Below are positions 8,347 to 17,846 of a stretch of DNA of 64,000 bases, in pieces. Location of the stretch: contig CACKVD010000003.1 of the NCBI GenBank assembly GCA_902603555.1, positions 1 through 64,000 of the forward strand, read 5' to 3'. The translations under genes and the position numbers were made by a program. Positions within the stretch are counted from its first letter, which is position 1; each line of letters starts with the position of its first letter. Origin of the DNA: an uncultured Pelagibacteraceae bacterium. GTDB taxonomy: Bacteria; Pseudomonadota; Alphaproteobacteria; Pelagibacterales; Pelagibacteraceae. A model generated the notes under the pieces. It was not told the origin of the DNA. It did no database searches and saw only the letters and a program-made list of their open reading frames with translations.

Positions 8347-9753
8347 TTAGCTACTGTAGTACATCTCAAACTCTACTGGATGAGGTGCATGTTCAAACTT
8401 ATGGATTTCTTCAAATTTAAGCGCTATGTAAGCATCAATTTGATCGTCAGAAAAGACACCACCTTGAGTTAAGAATTCTCTATCTTTATCCAAGCTTTCC
8501 ATTGCTTCCCTCAATGATCCACAGACAGTCGGAATAGCTTTTACTTCTTCAGGAGGTAACTCATACAAATCTTTGTCAAAGGATTCACCTGGATGAATTT
8601 TATTTTTAATTCCATCTAAACCTGCCATTAACATTGCAGCAAAAGTTAAATAAGGATTTCCTGAGGCATCGGGAAATCTTATTTCACATCTTGCACCTTT
8701 TTTGCTTAAGGTAATTGGTATACGACAAGATGCAGATCTGTTTCTTGCTGAGTAAGCTAATAATACTGGAGCTTCAAAACCTGGTACTAATCTTTTGTAA
8801 CTATTAGTTGTTGAGTTAGCAAATGCATTTATTGCTTTTGCATGTTTTAATATTCCACCAATATAATGTAATGCAGTTTCAGATAACCCTGCATAAGCAT
8901 CACCAGAAAATACAGGTGTATCACCTTTCCAAATTGATTGATGGATATGCATACCTGATCCATTATCACCGGCTACTGGTTTTGGCATAAAAGTAGCTGT
9001 TTTTCCAAAAGAATGAGTTACCATTTGAACAACATATTTATAAAGTTGAACGTTATCTGCCTGGTTTACCAAAGTACCAAAATACATACCAAGTTCATGT
9101 TGACTTGGAGCTACTTCGTGATGGTGTTTTTCTACTTTAATACCAACCTCTTTTAAATTTTTTAAATATTCTCCTCTCATGTCTTGTTCACTATCAACAG
9201 GAGGAACTGGAAAATATCCACCTTTAATTGGAGGTCTGTGGCCCATGTTTCCATTTTCGTACTCTTTACCTGAATTGTATGGTCCTTCTTTACTATCTAT
9301 TTTAAAACCACATTCATTCATGTCATTTTTAATTCTTACATCATCGAAAACAAAAAACTCAGGTTCAGGACCAAAAAAAGCTTTATCTCCAATACCTGAA
9401 GATTTTAAATATTCCTCAGCTTTTTTTGCTACACCTCTAGGATCTCTTTCATAAGGAGTTTTCTTTACAGCATCTAAAATATCACAAAATAAAACTGCAG
9501 TGTTATGAGATGTGAAGGGATCTAAAAAAAATCTTGAAGTATCAGGTTTTAAAATCATATCAGACTCATTAATTGCCTTCCAACCAGCTATTGATGAACC
9601 ATCAAAGAATACACCGTCTTTCAACATATCCTCATCTACGACTGAAGTATCCATAGTAAGATGTTGTAATTTACCTCTTGGATCAGTAAATCTTAAATCT
9701 ACAAATTCTACATCTTTATCTTTGATAAATTTTAAAACATCATTAGTGCTCAT
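8347..9753 (-). CDS. glnA: glutamine synthetase type I
   Basis: Assimilates ammonium onto glutamate with ATP; the central nitrogen enzyme. The start is set at the internal ATG ([20 protein letters not shown]) because AGGAG lies 6 bases upstream; this gives 468 aa, matching GSI-beta enzymes, whereas the ORF-track start adds 8 unsupported residues. Motifs: DGSSIAGW, metal-binding [13 protein letters not shown] site [25 protein letters not shown]. The adenylylation tyrosine is present in DLYELPPEE, so GlnE control is possible. Divergent from ybaK. Confidence 0.97.
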   Translation of the reverse strand: MSTNDVLKFIKDKDVEFVDLRFTDPRGKLQHLTMDTSVVDEDMLKDGVFFDGSSIAGWKAINESDMILKPDTSRFFLDPFTSHNTAVLFCDILDAVKKTPYERDPRGVAKKAEEYLKSSGIGDKAFFGPEPEFFVFDDVRIKNDMNECGFKIDSKEGPYNSGKEYENGNMGHRPPIKGGYFPVPPVDSEQDMRGEYLKNLKEVGIKVEKHHHEVAPSQHELGMYFGTLVNQADNVQLYKYVVQMVTHSFGKTATFMPKPVAGDNGSGMHIHQSIWKGDTPVFSGDAYAGLSETALHYIGGILKHAKAINAFANSTTNSYKRLVPGFEAPVLLAYSARNRSASCRIPITLSKKGARCEIRFPDASGNPYLTFAAMLMAGLDGIKNKIHPGESFDKDLYELPPEEVKAIPTVCGSLREAMESLDKDREFLTQGGVFSDDQIDAYIALKFEEIHKFEHAPHPVEFEMYYSS

Positions 9754-9894
9754 TTTTTCTCCTATGTAATTCTGCAAGTTGTATTAACAAAAAAAGACTG
9801 ATAAATAATGCCCTTTTAGTTAATAACACCTATGCAATTTTCACATAAGTGTATAATTAAATGTTTAAAATAACTAACAATTGAAAGTTGAATA

Positions 9895-10374
9895 ATGACT
9901 TTATTAGACAAAGAGCCAGTCAAAAGAGTTGAGAAGATTTTGAAAGAATTTGAATCATCTCAAAAAGTAATAGTTTTAAACAGTTCTGCTAGAACTGCTC
10001 TCGAAGCAGCTTCATCTTTAGGTTGTGAAGTTGGGGCTATTGTTAAAAGCCTCCTTTTTAAAACAGATAGTTTTTTCATATTATGTTTGGTAGCAGGAGA
10101 TAAAAAAGCTTCACTAAATAAGATTAAAAAAACATTGAATATTAAAGATGCATCAATGGCTTCAGCTGATGATGTTAAAAATATTACTGGTTATACTATT
10201 GGAGGTGTTTCACCTATTGGTCATTTAAATAAGATTGACATTTTTATAGACAATTCTCTAGAAAGATTTACGTCTCTCTTTGCAGCCGCTGGACATCCTA
10301 ATTGTGTTTTTAAAATAGATTTTAAAAATTTGCAAAAAATTACCAATGGATCAATTAAGGAAATAACAGAATGA
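9895..10374 (+). CDS. YbaK/EbsC-family aminoacyl-tRNA deacylase
   Basis: 159-aa trans-editing enzyme family that hydrolyses mischarged tRNAs (for example Cys- or Ala-tRNAPro). The conserved catalytic lysine is in AIVKSLLF, followed by VAGDKKASL, the GYTIGGVSPIGH motif and AAAGHPNCVF. Length and motifs fit the YbaK domain alone, free-standing rather than inserted in ProRS. It overlaps the downstream permease gene by 4 bases. The exact tRNA substrate cannot be inferred. Confidence 0.87.
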   Translation: MTLLDKEPVKRVEKILKEFESSQKVIVLNSSARTALEAASSLGCEVGAIVKSLLFKTDSFFILCLVAGDKKASLNKIKKTLNIKDASMASADDVKNITGYTIGGVSPIGHLNKIDIFIDNSLERFTSLFAAAGHPNCVFKIDFKNLQKITNGSIKEITE

Positions 10375-11258
10375 AGCAACCTAAATTAATAGATTATACT
10401 TTATTAACCATATTATCTTTAATATGGGCATCCGCATTTTTTAATATAAAAATAGCAACTTATTCATTTGGTCCAGTTACTATTGCTTTCCTCAGAGTAT
10501 TTTTTGGAGCAATTCCAGTTTTGATTATTTGTTATTATAAAAAAATAAAAATAGAAGCTTTTTCAGAGGACTGGCATTGGTTTGCCATGATTGGATTTAT
10601 AAATTTAGTTGTACCATTTTTTTTAATTGCTTATGGAGTAAAATCTGTTCAAAGTAATTTGGCTGCAATATTAATGTCAACAACACCATTGAGTTCTACA
10701 ATATTAGGTCATTTTTATACAAAGAATGAAAAATTTAATTTAATCAAAACATTTGGAATTTTAATAGGTTTTTCAGGAATAATTTTTTTATTTTCAGATA
10801 ATCTTTTGATTGATCAAAATAATTTTAGTTCGGCTTTATTAATTTTGTTGGGATCTACATGTTATGTAATTGGCGGAGTATTAACTTTAAGAATTAGCAA
10901 GAAAAAAAATGAAAATGTCACAGGCTCAATATTAATTTGGGCAACAATTATTTTATTACCATTAGTATCATTTATTGAACAGCCATGGCAACAAGTGCCA
11001 AGAACAGACTCATTAATATCTGTAATTTATCTTGGTATTGTCCCAACAGGAATTGCATGGCTATTAAGATTTAAAATATTAAAGGATAATGGTTTGATTT
11101 TTCAGTCTCAAGTATCCTATTTAATACCAATTTTTGGAACAATTTTGGGATACGTTTTCTTAAAAGAATTAATAACAATTAAAGTCTTAATTTCTCTAAC
11201 TGCAGTTTGTATAGGTATCTATTTTGTAAGAAGAGCAGATAGAAAAAAATTATCGTAG
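10371..11258 (+). CDS. DMT-superfamily permease (EamA domain)
   Basis: Integral inner-membrane protein of 295 aa with about ten hydrophobic helices in two EamA repeats (LSLIWASAFFNIKIATYSFGP opens repeat 1; GSTCYVIGGVLTLRISKKK opens repeat 2). Likely exports or imports a small metabolite; substrate unknown. The first repeat has the usual WGS/ASAF-type start. It overlaps ybaK by 4 bases at the start and the convergent homocysteine methyltransferase gene by 9 bases at the end. Confidence 0.85.
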   Translation: MKQPKLIDYTLLTILSLIWASAFFNIKIATYSFGPVTIAFLRVFFGAIPVLIICYYKKIKIEAFSEDWHWFAMIGFINLVVPFFLIAYGVKSVQSNLAAILMSTTPLSSTILGHFYTKNEKFNLIKTFGILIGFSGIIFLFSDNLLIDQNNFSSALLILLGSTCYVIGGVLTLRISKKKNENVTGSILIWATIILLPLVSFIEQPWQQVPRTDSLISVIYLGIVPTGIAWLLRFKILKDNGLIFQSQVSYLIPIFGTILGYVFLKELITIKVLISLTAVCIGIYFVRRADRKKLS

Positions 11259-12167
11259 TTTAACAATTTCTTTAATATCTTCTGGTGTTGTTTCGCAACA
11301 TCCACCAAGTATTGTTGCTCCTTGTACAACAAGCCTTTTTGAAAAATCATAGAATTTTTTAGCTGAGTTATTGTCTCTTTTCCCAAGAGTAATGTTTGGA
11401 TTTGTACCTATTTCATCTGGCTTGGCAGTATTAAATGTTTGAACTGGAGTTGGTTCTTCTACTTTCCAAAGGTTGGCTTTAAAACCAAATGGAATATCCA
11501 ATTTTTTTATTTCAGAGGTACACGCCTCAGCTATTTTTGGAGAAACACATGCAGTAATTATTCCTAGCCAATTATCACTTCTGTATTTATTTAAGACTTC
11601 AGTGATAGTCTCATTAGAGGGGAGCAAGTTATTTTTTTTGATATGAATACCTATTAGAACTGGTTTATTTAATTTAAGAGCAACATTTGATGCTATGTCT
11701 ATTTCTCTTCCGCTTGATAAAACATCTAAATATAAAAAATCTACATATGGAGCAATAATTTTTGCTTGTTCAAAAAAATCTTTTTCTATCTGTTTACTAT
11801 CTCTTTGGTCCTCAACATAAGTATCATTTTGACAAGGTAAACTACCTGCAATTAAAACATCTTTTCCAGATTTTTCTTTTGCTCTAATTGACAAAAGACA
11901 AGCTTGTTCATTTATATATTCAAAATGTTCATCAACTTTATTTTGTATCAATCTAATTTTTCTTGCTGCAAATGTATTTGTAAGTATTACCTCAGATCCA
12001 GCATTTATAAATGACAAATGTACATCTACGACTAGATCATGAAAATTTTTATCTAAATTAGCAGTAGCAGACCACAAAGTACCTTTTGAAATTAGTCCTT
12101 TAGCGAGCAGTTGTTGTCCCATACCACCGTCTAAGATTTTTAATTTATTAAAAAAATTTAAGTCCAT
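11250..12167 (-). CDS. homocysteine S-methyltransferase family protein
   Basis: 305-aa TIM-barrel zinc enzyme that transfers a methyl group to homocysteine to form methionine. The zinc site is complete: a cysteine in ITACVSPK and the double cysteine in GGCCETTPEDI near the C-terminus. N-terminal LDGGMGQQL is the family start. Resembles MmuM/BHMT-like enzymes, so the donor could be S-methylmethionine, betaine or a sulfonium compound; in an organism metabolising methylated compounds any of these is plausible. It follows tauE-like by 6 bases on the same strand. Confidence 0.85.
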   Translation of the reverse strand: MDLNFFNKLKILDGGMGQQLLAKGLISKGTLWSATANLDKNFHDLVVDVHLSFINAGSEVILTNTFAARKIRLIQNKVDEHFEYINEQACLLSIRAKEKSGKDVLIAGSLPCQNDTYVEDQRDSKQIEKDFFEQAKIIAPYVDFLYLDVLSSGREIDIASNVALKLNKPVLIGIHIKKNNLLPSNETITEVLNKYRSDNWLGIITACVSPKIAEACTSEIKKLDIPFGFKANLWKVEEPTPVQTFNTAKPDEIGTNPNITLGKRDNNSAKKFYDFSKRLVVQGATILGGCCETTPEDIKEIVKLR

Positions 12168-12173
12168 TACTCT

Positions 12174-12920
12174 TTATATGAATATTCTAAAACCCATTCT
12201 TATCGCAACAAAAATAACAAGTGTTGATGTTATAATTGCAAGAACTCTATTTGAAAAAACCTTTAGATTTAAATAATTCCCAAAAAGGCCACCGATTAAA
12301 ACAGCTATAAATAAAGGCCAATATAAAAAAATTTCATTCAATACATTCTCTTTTGATAAATGACCTAAAATTCCAGAGATAGAGTTGATTAGTATAAACA
12401 ATGAAGCTGTTGTGATGATAATTTTAGGCTTATCAGCTTTTAATAAAAAAAGTATAGGACTTAAAAAAATTCCACCACCGATACCTATTATTCCAGAGAT
12501 TAATCCTAGAATAGAACCTATAAAAATTGAAATGAATAAATTAAGTTTTTTTATTACTAAATTTTTACCCTCATAAGATTTATTATTCATCAATAAAAAT
12601 ATTCCTGCAATTGATAAAACTAAAAACAATAATATTTCAAATGTCTCTTTGTTAATTATTAAAGTTCCACCAAAAAATGATAACGGAACTGATCCTATTA
12701 AAAAGGGTAATAATAATTTAAAGTTATGATTTCCTGCTCGTACATAATTAATTGAATTGCCTGTAACAACAATAATATTACAAAATAATGCTATGACTGG
12801 AAAAATGTGGTATGGAATGTCCCATATTAGCAGTAGAGCTAAATAAGTAGATCCTCCTCCAAATCCTACACTTGAGTATAAAATAGCTGTTATAAAAAAT
12901 AAAATTGATAATATAATCAT
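12174..12920 (-). CDS. TauE/SafE (TSUP) family permease
   Basis: 248-aa inner-membrane protein with about eight hydrophobic segments. The twin family motifs are seen: SSVGFGGGSTYLALLL near the N-terminus and ISGIIGIGGGIFLSPIL after the midpoint. TSUP proteins commonly move sulfite, sulfoacetate or other small organic anions. Location directly before a homocysteine methyltransferase suggests sulfur metabolism, but the substrate is unproven. Its start codon lies only 14 bases from the divergent moaB start. Confidence 0.87.
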   Translation of the reverse strand: MIILSILFFITAILYSSVGFGGGSTYLALLLIWDIPYHIFPVIALFCNIIVVTGNSINYVRAGNHNFKLLLPFLIGSVPLSFFGGTLIINKETFEILLFLVLSIAGIFLLMNNKSYEGKNLVIKKLNLFISIFIGSILGLISGIIGIGGGIFLSPILFLLKADKPKIIITTASLFILINSISGILGHLSKENVLNEIFLYWPLFIAVLIGGLFGNYLNLKVFSNRVLAIITSTLVIFVAIRMGFRIFI

Positions 12921-12934
12921 CTTAAAAAATTTTT

Positions 12935-13435
12935 ATGAAAGTAAACATAGCATTATTGACAGTAACAGATACTAGAACTTTTGATAATGATAAATCAGGG
13001 GCAATCTTAGTTGAAAAAATAAAGTTAGCCAATCATAATTTATTAGACCGAAAAATTTGCAAAGATAATAAAGATGATATTGTTCTAATTTTAAATGAGT
13101 GGATAAAAAAAGATAATATAGATGTTATAATTACAACTGGAGGAACAGGATTAACAGGTAGAGACATAACTCCAGAAGCAATCGATCAAATAGCAGATAA
13201 ACAAATACCTGGTTTTGGAGAAATTTTTAGAAATATAAGTCTTAAAACTGTTGGCACATCAGCTATTCAATCAAGAGCCAGTGCAGTTTTAGCTAATGGA
13301 AAATATATTTTTGCTCTACCTGGATCATCTGGTGGTGTTACTGATGCATGGGATGGAATTTTAAAACATCAATTAGATATAAATCATAAACCATGCAATT
13401 TTGTTGAACTATTTCCTAGATTAAAAGAAAAATAA
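12935..13435 (+). CDS. moaB: molybdenum cofactor biosynthesis protein B
   Basis: 166-aa MoaB/MogA-fold protein that adenylylates or otherwise processes molybdopterin during Moco synthesis. Signature TTGGTGLTGRDITPEA is intact, as are SRASAVLANGKYIFALPGSSGG. It is separated from the moaA-moaE operon at 17.4-21.3 kb but plausibly supports it. Convergent with the DUF1244 gene, with stop codons back to back. Promoter space is minimal because of the 14-base spacer to the divergent permease gene. Confidence 0.92.
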   Translation: MKVNIALLTVTDTRTFDNDKSGAILVEKIKLANHNLLDRKICKDNKDDIVLILNEWIKKDNIDVIITTGGTGLTGRDITPEAIDQIADKQIPGFGEIFRNISLKTVGTSAIQSRASAVLANGKYIFALPGSSGGVTDAWDGILKHQLDINHKPCNFVELFPRLKEK

Positions 13436-13681
13436 TCATTTTTGATATTTTTCTTTCCACTCAGAGTAGGGCATTCCATAAATATGCTTTCTTGCATCTA
13501 AATCTGAAATAGATACACCTTTTTTTTTAGCCTCTTCTCTGAACCATCTTGATAGACAATTTCTACAAAAATTTGCTAAATTCATAAGATCAATATTTTG
13601 AACATCTTTTCTTTCATCTAGGTGTTTTAACAACCTTTCAAAGGTAGCTGATTGGATTTCTACTTTTTCATTTTCATTCAT
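13436..13681 (-). CDS. DUF1244 family protein
   Basis: 81-aa soluble protein matching the DUF1244 family of alpha- and gammaproteobacteria: ATFERLLKHLDERKDVQNIDLMNLANFCRNCLSRW is followed by the invariant end DARKHIYGMPYSEWKEKYQ. Two cysteines (FCRNC) might bind a metal. Function unknown. It abuts moaB stop-to-stop and is divergent from the aldehyde dehydrogenase gene. Confidence 0.88.
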   Translation of the reverse strand: MNENEKVEIQSATFERLLKHLDERKDVQNIDLMNLANFCRNCLSRWFREEAKKKGVSISDLDARKHIYGMPYSEWKEKYQK

Positions 13682-13798
13682 AAAAAAATATTAATGAATT
13701 TTTTTCTGAGCACAAGATATAGTATTAATACAATTCTAAGTAGAAAGTTTAAATTATTACAAATAGACTTAAGCAAGTATTGTTAGTTTAATTAATAG

Positions 13799-13993
13799 TT
13801 GCGAAAAAAAAAGAAAAACAAACCTAAACTAAAGACCAAAAAGAAAAAAATAAATTTGGTCAAATCATCTAGAAAAAAAATAAAAACGAAAAAAAAAGAT
13901 GTGGGCAAAAAGTCTGCGACTAAGAAACGTTCTAAAAAATCTAGAAAAAATAATAAGCTAAGAACAACTAAAAAAACAAGAGGAGAAAAAAAA
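13799..13993 (+). other. lysine-rich in-frame extension upstream of the aldehyde dehydrogenase
   Basis: From a TTG at 13799 (no SD visible) a 65-codon frame runs without a stop straight into the aldehyde dehydrogenase gene. It encodes a histone-H1-like basic string rich in Lys, Arg, Ser and Thr (for example [17 protein letters not shown]). The other two forward frames close within about ten codons. It may be a real N-terminal tail, a separate small peptide read into the gene, or merely an A-rich 5' leader ending in the AGGAG ribosome site. The preceding 13682-13798 holds nothing I can identify. Confidence 0.4.
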
Positions 13994-15544
13994 ATGAGTA
14001 CAGAAACAATGAAAAGTGCTTCGTCTCCATTGTTGGACACGTCTCACTTAAAAGTACCGTTTCCATATAAAGCTAAATATGGAAATTATATAAACGGGAA
14101 ATTTGTAGAGCCTAAGTCTGGTAAATACTTTGACAATGTTACACCGATTAACAACGAGGTAATTTGTAAAATAGCTAGATCAGACGCAAAAGATGTAGAT
14201 GCAGCTTTAGATGCTGCGCATGCTGCATTTCCAACTTGGGGCAAAACATCAATAACAGAAAGATCAAATATTCTTTTGAAAATAGCTGATGTTATAGAAA
14301 AAAATCTTAACACGTTAGCTACAGCAGAATGTTTAGATAATGGAAAACCTATCAGAGAATGTATGGCTGCAGACTTACCATTGGTAGTTGATCACTGGAG
14401 ATATTTTGCAGGTGTTATTAGAGCTGAAGAAGGTTCTGTTGCAGAGATAAGTAATAGTGAATATTCTTATCACATACCAGAGCCACTAGGTGTAGTTGGT
14501 CAAATTATACCTTGGAACTTTCCACTTTTAATGGCAACTTGGAAACTTGCTCCAGCATTGGCTGCAGGTAACTGTGTTGTTTTAAAACCAGCTGAGCAAA
14601 CTCCAGCTTCTATTATGTTATTAATGGAAATGATTGGTGATTTATTACCTCCAGGAGTTGTTAACGTTGTTAGTGGTTTTGGTTTAGAAGCCGGAAAACC
14701 ATTAGCGTCATCTAAGAGGATCAAAAAGATTGCTTTTACAGGTGAAACAACAACTGGTCGTTTGATTATGCAATATGCATCTCAAAACTTAATTCCAATT
14801 ACTTTAGAGCTTGGTGGAAAATCTCCAAATATTTTCTTCGAAGATGTCATGGCTCAAGATGATGACTTCTTTGACAAATGTTTAGAAGGTTTTGCAATGT
14901 TTACACTTAACCAAGGAGAAGTTTGTACTTGTCCAAGTAGAGTACTAGTTCAAGAATCTATCTATGACAAGTTCATGGAAAGAGCTATTGCTAGAACCAA
15001 AGCTGTTAAACAAGACAATCCTCTAAAAATGGAAACTATGATTGGTGCTCAAGCATCAGTAGAACAAATGGAAAAAATCAAATCTTACTTAGATTTAGGT
15101 AAGAAAGAAGGTGCCAAAGTTCTATGTGGTGGAAATGTTGCTAAAGTTAATAGTGGTTTAGAAAAAGGAAACTATATTGAACCAACTATTTTCGAAGGTG
15201 ATAATTCAATGAGAATCTTCCAAGAAGAAATTTTTGGACCAGTAGTATCAGTAACTAAATTTAAAGACGAAGCAGAAGCATTAAAAATTGCTAATGATAC
15301 TCTTTATGGTTTAGGTGCAGGTGTTTGGACTAGAAATGGAAACATCGCATATAGAATGGGTAGAGAGATACAAGCAGGTAGAGTTTGGACAAACTGTTAC
15401 CATGCATATCCAGCGCATGCGGCATTTGGTGGATACAAACAATCTGGTATCGGAAGAGAAACTCACAAAATGATGCTAAATCATTACAGACAAGTGAAAA
15501 ACTTACACGTGTCTTACAGTGAGAAAAAATTAGGCTTCTTTTAA
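13994..15544 (+). CDS. NAD-dependent aldehyde dehydrogenase (ExaC/AldB type)
   Basis: Oxidises short aldehydes, probably acetaldehyde or similar, to acids. The ATG at 13994 is chosen because AGAGGAG precedes it by 8-9 bases; it gives 516 aa, close to the ~506 aa of ExaC-type enzymes. Motifs: [29 protein letters not shown] coenzyme loop, catalytic Glu in LELGGKSPN, and catalytic Cys in [10 protein letters not shown] with the second Cys characteristic of this group. Followed by DUF779, its usual genomic partner. The upstream lysine-rich frame is described separately. Confidence 0.93.
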   Translation: MSTETMKSASSPLLDTSHLKVPFPYKAKYGNYINGKFVEPKSGKYFDNVTPINNEVICKIARSDAKDVDAALDAAHAAFPTWGKTSITERSNILLKIADVIEKNLNTLATAECLDNGKPIRECMAADLPLVVDHWRYFAGVIRAEEGSVAEISNSEYSYHIPEPLGVVGQIIPWNFPLLMATWKLAPALAAGNCVVLKPAEQTPASIMLLMEMIGDLLPPGVVNVVSGFGLEAGKPLASSKRIKKIAFTGETTTGRLIMQYASQNLIPITLELGGKSPNIFFEDVMAQDDDFFDKCLEGFAMFTLNQGEVCTCPSRVLVQESIYDKFMERAIARTKAVKQDNPLKMETMIGAQASVEQMEKIKSYLDLGKKEGAKVLCGGNVAKVNSGLEKGNYIEPTIFEGDNSMRIFQEEIFGPVVSVTKFKDEAEALKIANDTLYGLGAGVWTRNGNIAYRMGREIQAGRVWTNCYHAYPAHAAFGGYKQSGIGRETHKMMLNHYRQVKNLHVSYSEKKLGFF

Positions 15545-15557
15545 TAGATATATTATA

Positions 15558-15583
15558 ATGGCCCGTATTAAACTACGGGCCAT
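15558..15583 (+). promoter_or_regulatory. perfect intergenic hairpin before DUF779
   Basis: ATGGCCCGTA and TACGGGCCAT form a perfect 10-bp stem around a 6-base loop (TTAAAC). It begins 13 bases after the aldehyde dehydrogenase stop and ends 6 bases before the DUF779 start codon, so it occupies the ribosome-binding region. No U-run follows, so it looks less like an intrinsic terminator than an mRNA-processing, stability or translation-control element lowering DUF779 expression. Confidence 0.7.
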
Positions 15584-15589
15584 ATAAAT

Positions 15590-15937
15590 ATGAAAGTTAC
15601 AGCAACACCTTCAGCATTAGATTTAATAGAAGAATTAAAAAAAAATCACGGTAAAGAATTGTTATTTCATCAATCAGGTGGATGTTGCGATGGTAGTGCA
15701 CCAATGTGTTATCCGTCAAAAGAATACCAAGTAGGACAAGATGATGTGATGATAGGTAAAATAGGTGGTATTCCTTTTTACATAAGCGAAACACAACATG
15801 AAGCTTGGAAAAATACGGATTTGATAATTGATTGTGTCAAAGGCATGGGTGGAATGTTTTCATTAGATAATGGTACTGGAAGAAGATTTTTAACAAGATC
15901 TGAGATCTGTATACCTGAAGATACTACGATAAATTAA
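15590..15937 (+). CDS. DUF779 family protein
   Basis: 115-aa soluble protein of the DUF779 family, which is almost always encoded next to ExaC-type acetaldehyde dehydrogenase, as here. Conserved features: HQSGGCCDGSAPMCYP with three cysteines, DVMIGKIGGIPFYIS, and the C-terminal GRRFLTRSEICIP. A metal-binding or assembly role is possible but unproven. The 3' end overlaps the convergent msrQ gene by 14 bases. Confidence 0.88.
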   Translation: MKVTATPSALDLIEELKKNHGKELLFHQSGGCCDGSAPMCYPSKEYQVGQDDVMIGKIGGIPFYISETQHEAWKNTDLIIDCVKGMGGMFSLDNGTGRRFLTRSEICIPEDTTIN

Positions 15938-16502
15938 ATTTCCTAAAATTTATTCTGAATAAAAGAAGAATAATTAAGATAATTAAAAAAATTAAAGGTT
16001 TAAAAAATATGGTTTTTGATAACCAAATAAAATGTAAGACCCCAAAAATTGAAACTATATAAATTAATCTATGTAGTTTTTTCCAATTTTTTTTTAAAAT
16101 TCTAACCATCTTATCTGATGAAGTTATTGCTAGAGGAATAAGTAATAACCAAGCAGAAAAACCAATAAAAATAAATTTTTTCTTCAAAACATCATCAATC
16201 AATGGTTCAAAATCAAATCTATAATCTAGACCAACATAACTTAGCATATGAATTGAGGCATAAAAAAAAGTAAATAAACCAAGCATCCTTCTAAATTTGA
16301 TCCACTCTACAGAATTAGTAATTTTCTTAAGAGGTGTCATTGAAAGAGTTAAAAGTACAAATATTAAAGTCCATTCTCCAAAATGATTTATAATCCTATC
16401 GACAGGCTCAGGACCTAATTTATTATATATTAATTGATAAATGATAATGTAAATAGGCCAAAGTGATAATAAGAAAACAGCAGGCTTAAAGTAATTTTTC
16501 AA
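15924..16502 (-). CDS. msrQ: MsrQ heme membrane subunit
   Basis: 192-aa inner-membrane b-type cytochrome that carries electrons from quinol or flavin to periplasmic MsrP. About six hydrophobic helices are apparent. Likely heme-ligand histidines are in NHFGEWTL, YASIHMLSYVG and LHRLIYIVSIFGVLHF, as in the ferric reductase-like fold. It directly follows msrP (5 bases) as last gene of the moa-msr operon. Confidence 0.9.
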   Translation of the reverse strand: MKNYFKPAVFLLSLWPIYIIIYQLIYNKLGPEPVDRIINHFGEWTLIFVLLTLSMTPLKKITNSVEWIKFRRMLGLFTFFYASIHMLSYVGLDYRFDFEPLIDDVLKKKFIFIGFSAWLLLIPLAITSSDKMVRILKKNWKKLHRLIYIVSIFGVLHFIWLSKTIFFKPLIFLIILIILLLFRINFRKFNLS

Positions 16503-16507
16503 TTTAT

Positions 16508-17407
16508 TTAATAATTTTTTTTAAGGTCCATACCACTATAAAGATAAGCAACCTCATCCCCATAACCATTAAACATTAAAGTTTTTATTCTTGGAGCCAA
16601 TATACTTTCTCCGATTACTCTTTCGGTTGCTTGAGACCATCTTGGATGATCAACTTCAGGATTTACATTAGAGTAAAAACCATATTCTCTCGGTGAAGCA
16701 TTTTTCCAAGCAGTGTTAGGCATATTTTTTGTTAATTTGATTTTGACAATTGATTTCGCACTTTTAAAACCATACTTCCACGGAATAAATATTCTTAAAG
16801 GTGCACCATTTTGATTTGGTAGTGACTTGCCGTACAAACCAGTTACAACAGTTGTTAGAGGATGCATTGCTTCATCTAATCTCAAACCTTCAATGTAAGG
16901 CCAGTTTAAAACAGGATATCTCTGTCCAACCATCTCTTCTGGATTATAAACTGTTTCAAATTCTACAAACTTTGCAGTTGATTTAATCTGAACTTTGTTA
17001 AGTAGCTCACTTAGTGAAAAGCCCAACCATGGAATTACCATAGACCAACCTTCAACACATCGAAGTTTTAGGATTCTCTCTTCAGACTTGATATCTAAAA
17101 TTTCTTCAATTGGAAGTTCAATTGACTTTTCAACTTCACCTTCAATTTTAACAGTCCAGGGCCTTGTAGTAAAATTTTTTGCTCTTCTATGAGGATCACT
17201 TTTACCAGTACCAAACTCATAGTAGTTATTATATGTGGTGATATCTTTGTAACTAGTTGGTTCATTTGAATTATTTGCATTGGCATCAATTAAAGGTACC
17301 GAACTTAAGGTAATTGCACTCAATCCATAGCCCATAGACTTTATAAATGATCTTCTTTTATTATAAATTTTTTCTGGAGTAATGTCTGAATGTTTAAATT
17401 TTCTCAT
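16508..17407 (-). CDS. msrP: periplasmic protein-methionine-sulfoxide reductase MsrP
   Basis: Molybdopterin enzyme that repairs oxidised methionines in envelope proteins. The ATG (MRKFKHSDI) is taken rather than the TTG two codons earlier; length 299 aa. A twin-arginine signal is visible (NKRRSFIKSMGYGLSAITLS), the Mo-ligand cysteine lies in LKLRCVEGWSMVIPW, and QRYPVLNWPYIEGLRLDEAMHPL and NGAPLRI are family motifs. It overlaps moaE by 14 bases, so the only Mo enzyme in view is co-transcribed with Moco synthesis genes. Confidence 0.93.
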   Translation of the reverse strand: MRKFKHSDITPEKIYNKRRSFIKSMGYGLSAITLSSVPLIDANANNSNEPTSYKDITTYNNYYEFGTGKSDPHRRAKNFTTRPWTVKIEGEVEKSIELPIEEILDIKSEERILKLRCVEGWSMVIPWLGFSLSELLNKVQIKSTAKFVEFETVYNPEEMVGQRYPVLNWPYIEGLRLDEAMHPLTTVVTGLYGKSLPNQNGAPLRIFIPWKYGFKSAKSIVKIKLTKNMPNTAWKNASPREYGFYSNVNPEVDHPRWSQATERVIGESILAPRIKTLMFNGYGDEVAYLYSGMDLKKNY

Positions 17408-17846
17408 TAGCAATAGTGTTTCCTTTTAACCATTCGCTTTCTTCATTTTCATAATGTTCCTTTTTCCAAATTGGAGATCTTTTTTTTATTTCTTCAATTA
17501 TATATCTAGAAAGCACATAAGCTTGATCACGATGTTTGCAAGCAACTGCGATAATTATACTTACCTCACCTAAGTTTAGATGCCCCTTAGCATGTTCAAT
17601 AAATACAGCTTTATCCTTAATATCTAATTTTTGATCCGCTTCATTGTAAATTTCTTCAAAGCTTTTTATTACCATTTCATCATGACTATCGTAAGTAATT
17701 CCAGTAACTTTTTTATTATCATTTATATTTCTAACAGTACCTAAAAAATAAATTGATGCTCCAAACTTAGAGTCACTTATGAATTTTTCAGCATTTGAAG
17801 TAAGTATCTTCTCTTTTTTAGAATCTACTATTTTTGTATGAAGCAT
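17394..17846 (-). CDS. moaE: molybdopterin synthase catalytic subunit MoaE
   Basis: 150-aa large subunit of molybdopterin synthase, which inserts dithiolene sulfur from MoaD thiocarboxylate into precursor Z. Seen: FLGTVRNINDNKKVTGITYDSH, IEHAKGHLNLGE, and the catalytic lysine region RSPIWKKEHYEN. It shares one base with the moaD stop and overlaps msrP, indicating one polycistronic transcript. Confidence 0.93.
   Translation of the reverse strand: MLHTKIVDSKKEKILTSNAEKFISDSKFGASIYFLGTVRNINDNKKVTGITYDSHDEMVIKSFEEIYNEADQKLDIKDKAVFIEHAKGHLNLGEVSIIIAVACKHRDQAYVLSRYIIEEIKKRSPIWKKEHYENEESEWLKGNTIANEKI

Noticed and set aside
9179-9769. Plus-strand ORFs (91 and 85 aa) inside glnA
   Set aside because: Shadows of a strongly conserved coding sequence on the other strand, without SD or family resemblance.
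13792-14040. Minus-strand 82-aa ORF rich in Phe and Leu opposite the lysine-rich region
   Set aside because: It is the complement of the A-rich stretch and the start of the aldehyde dehydrogenase; hydrophobic low-complexity content is expected from poly-T and there is no ribosome site.
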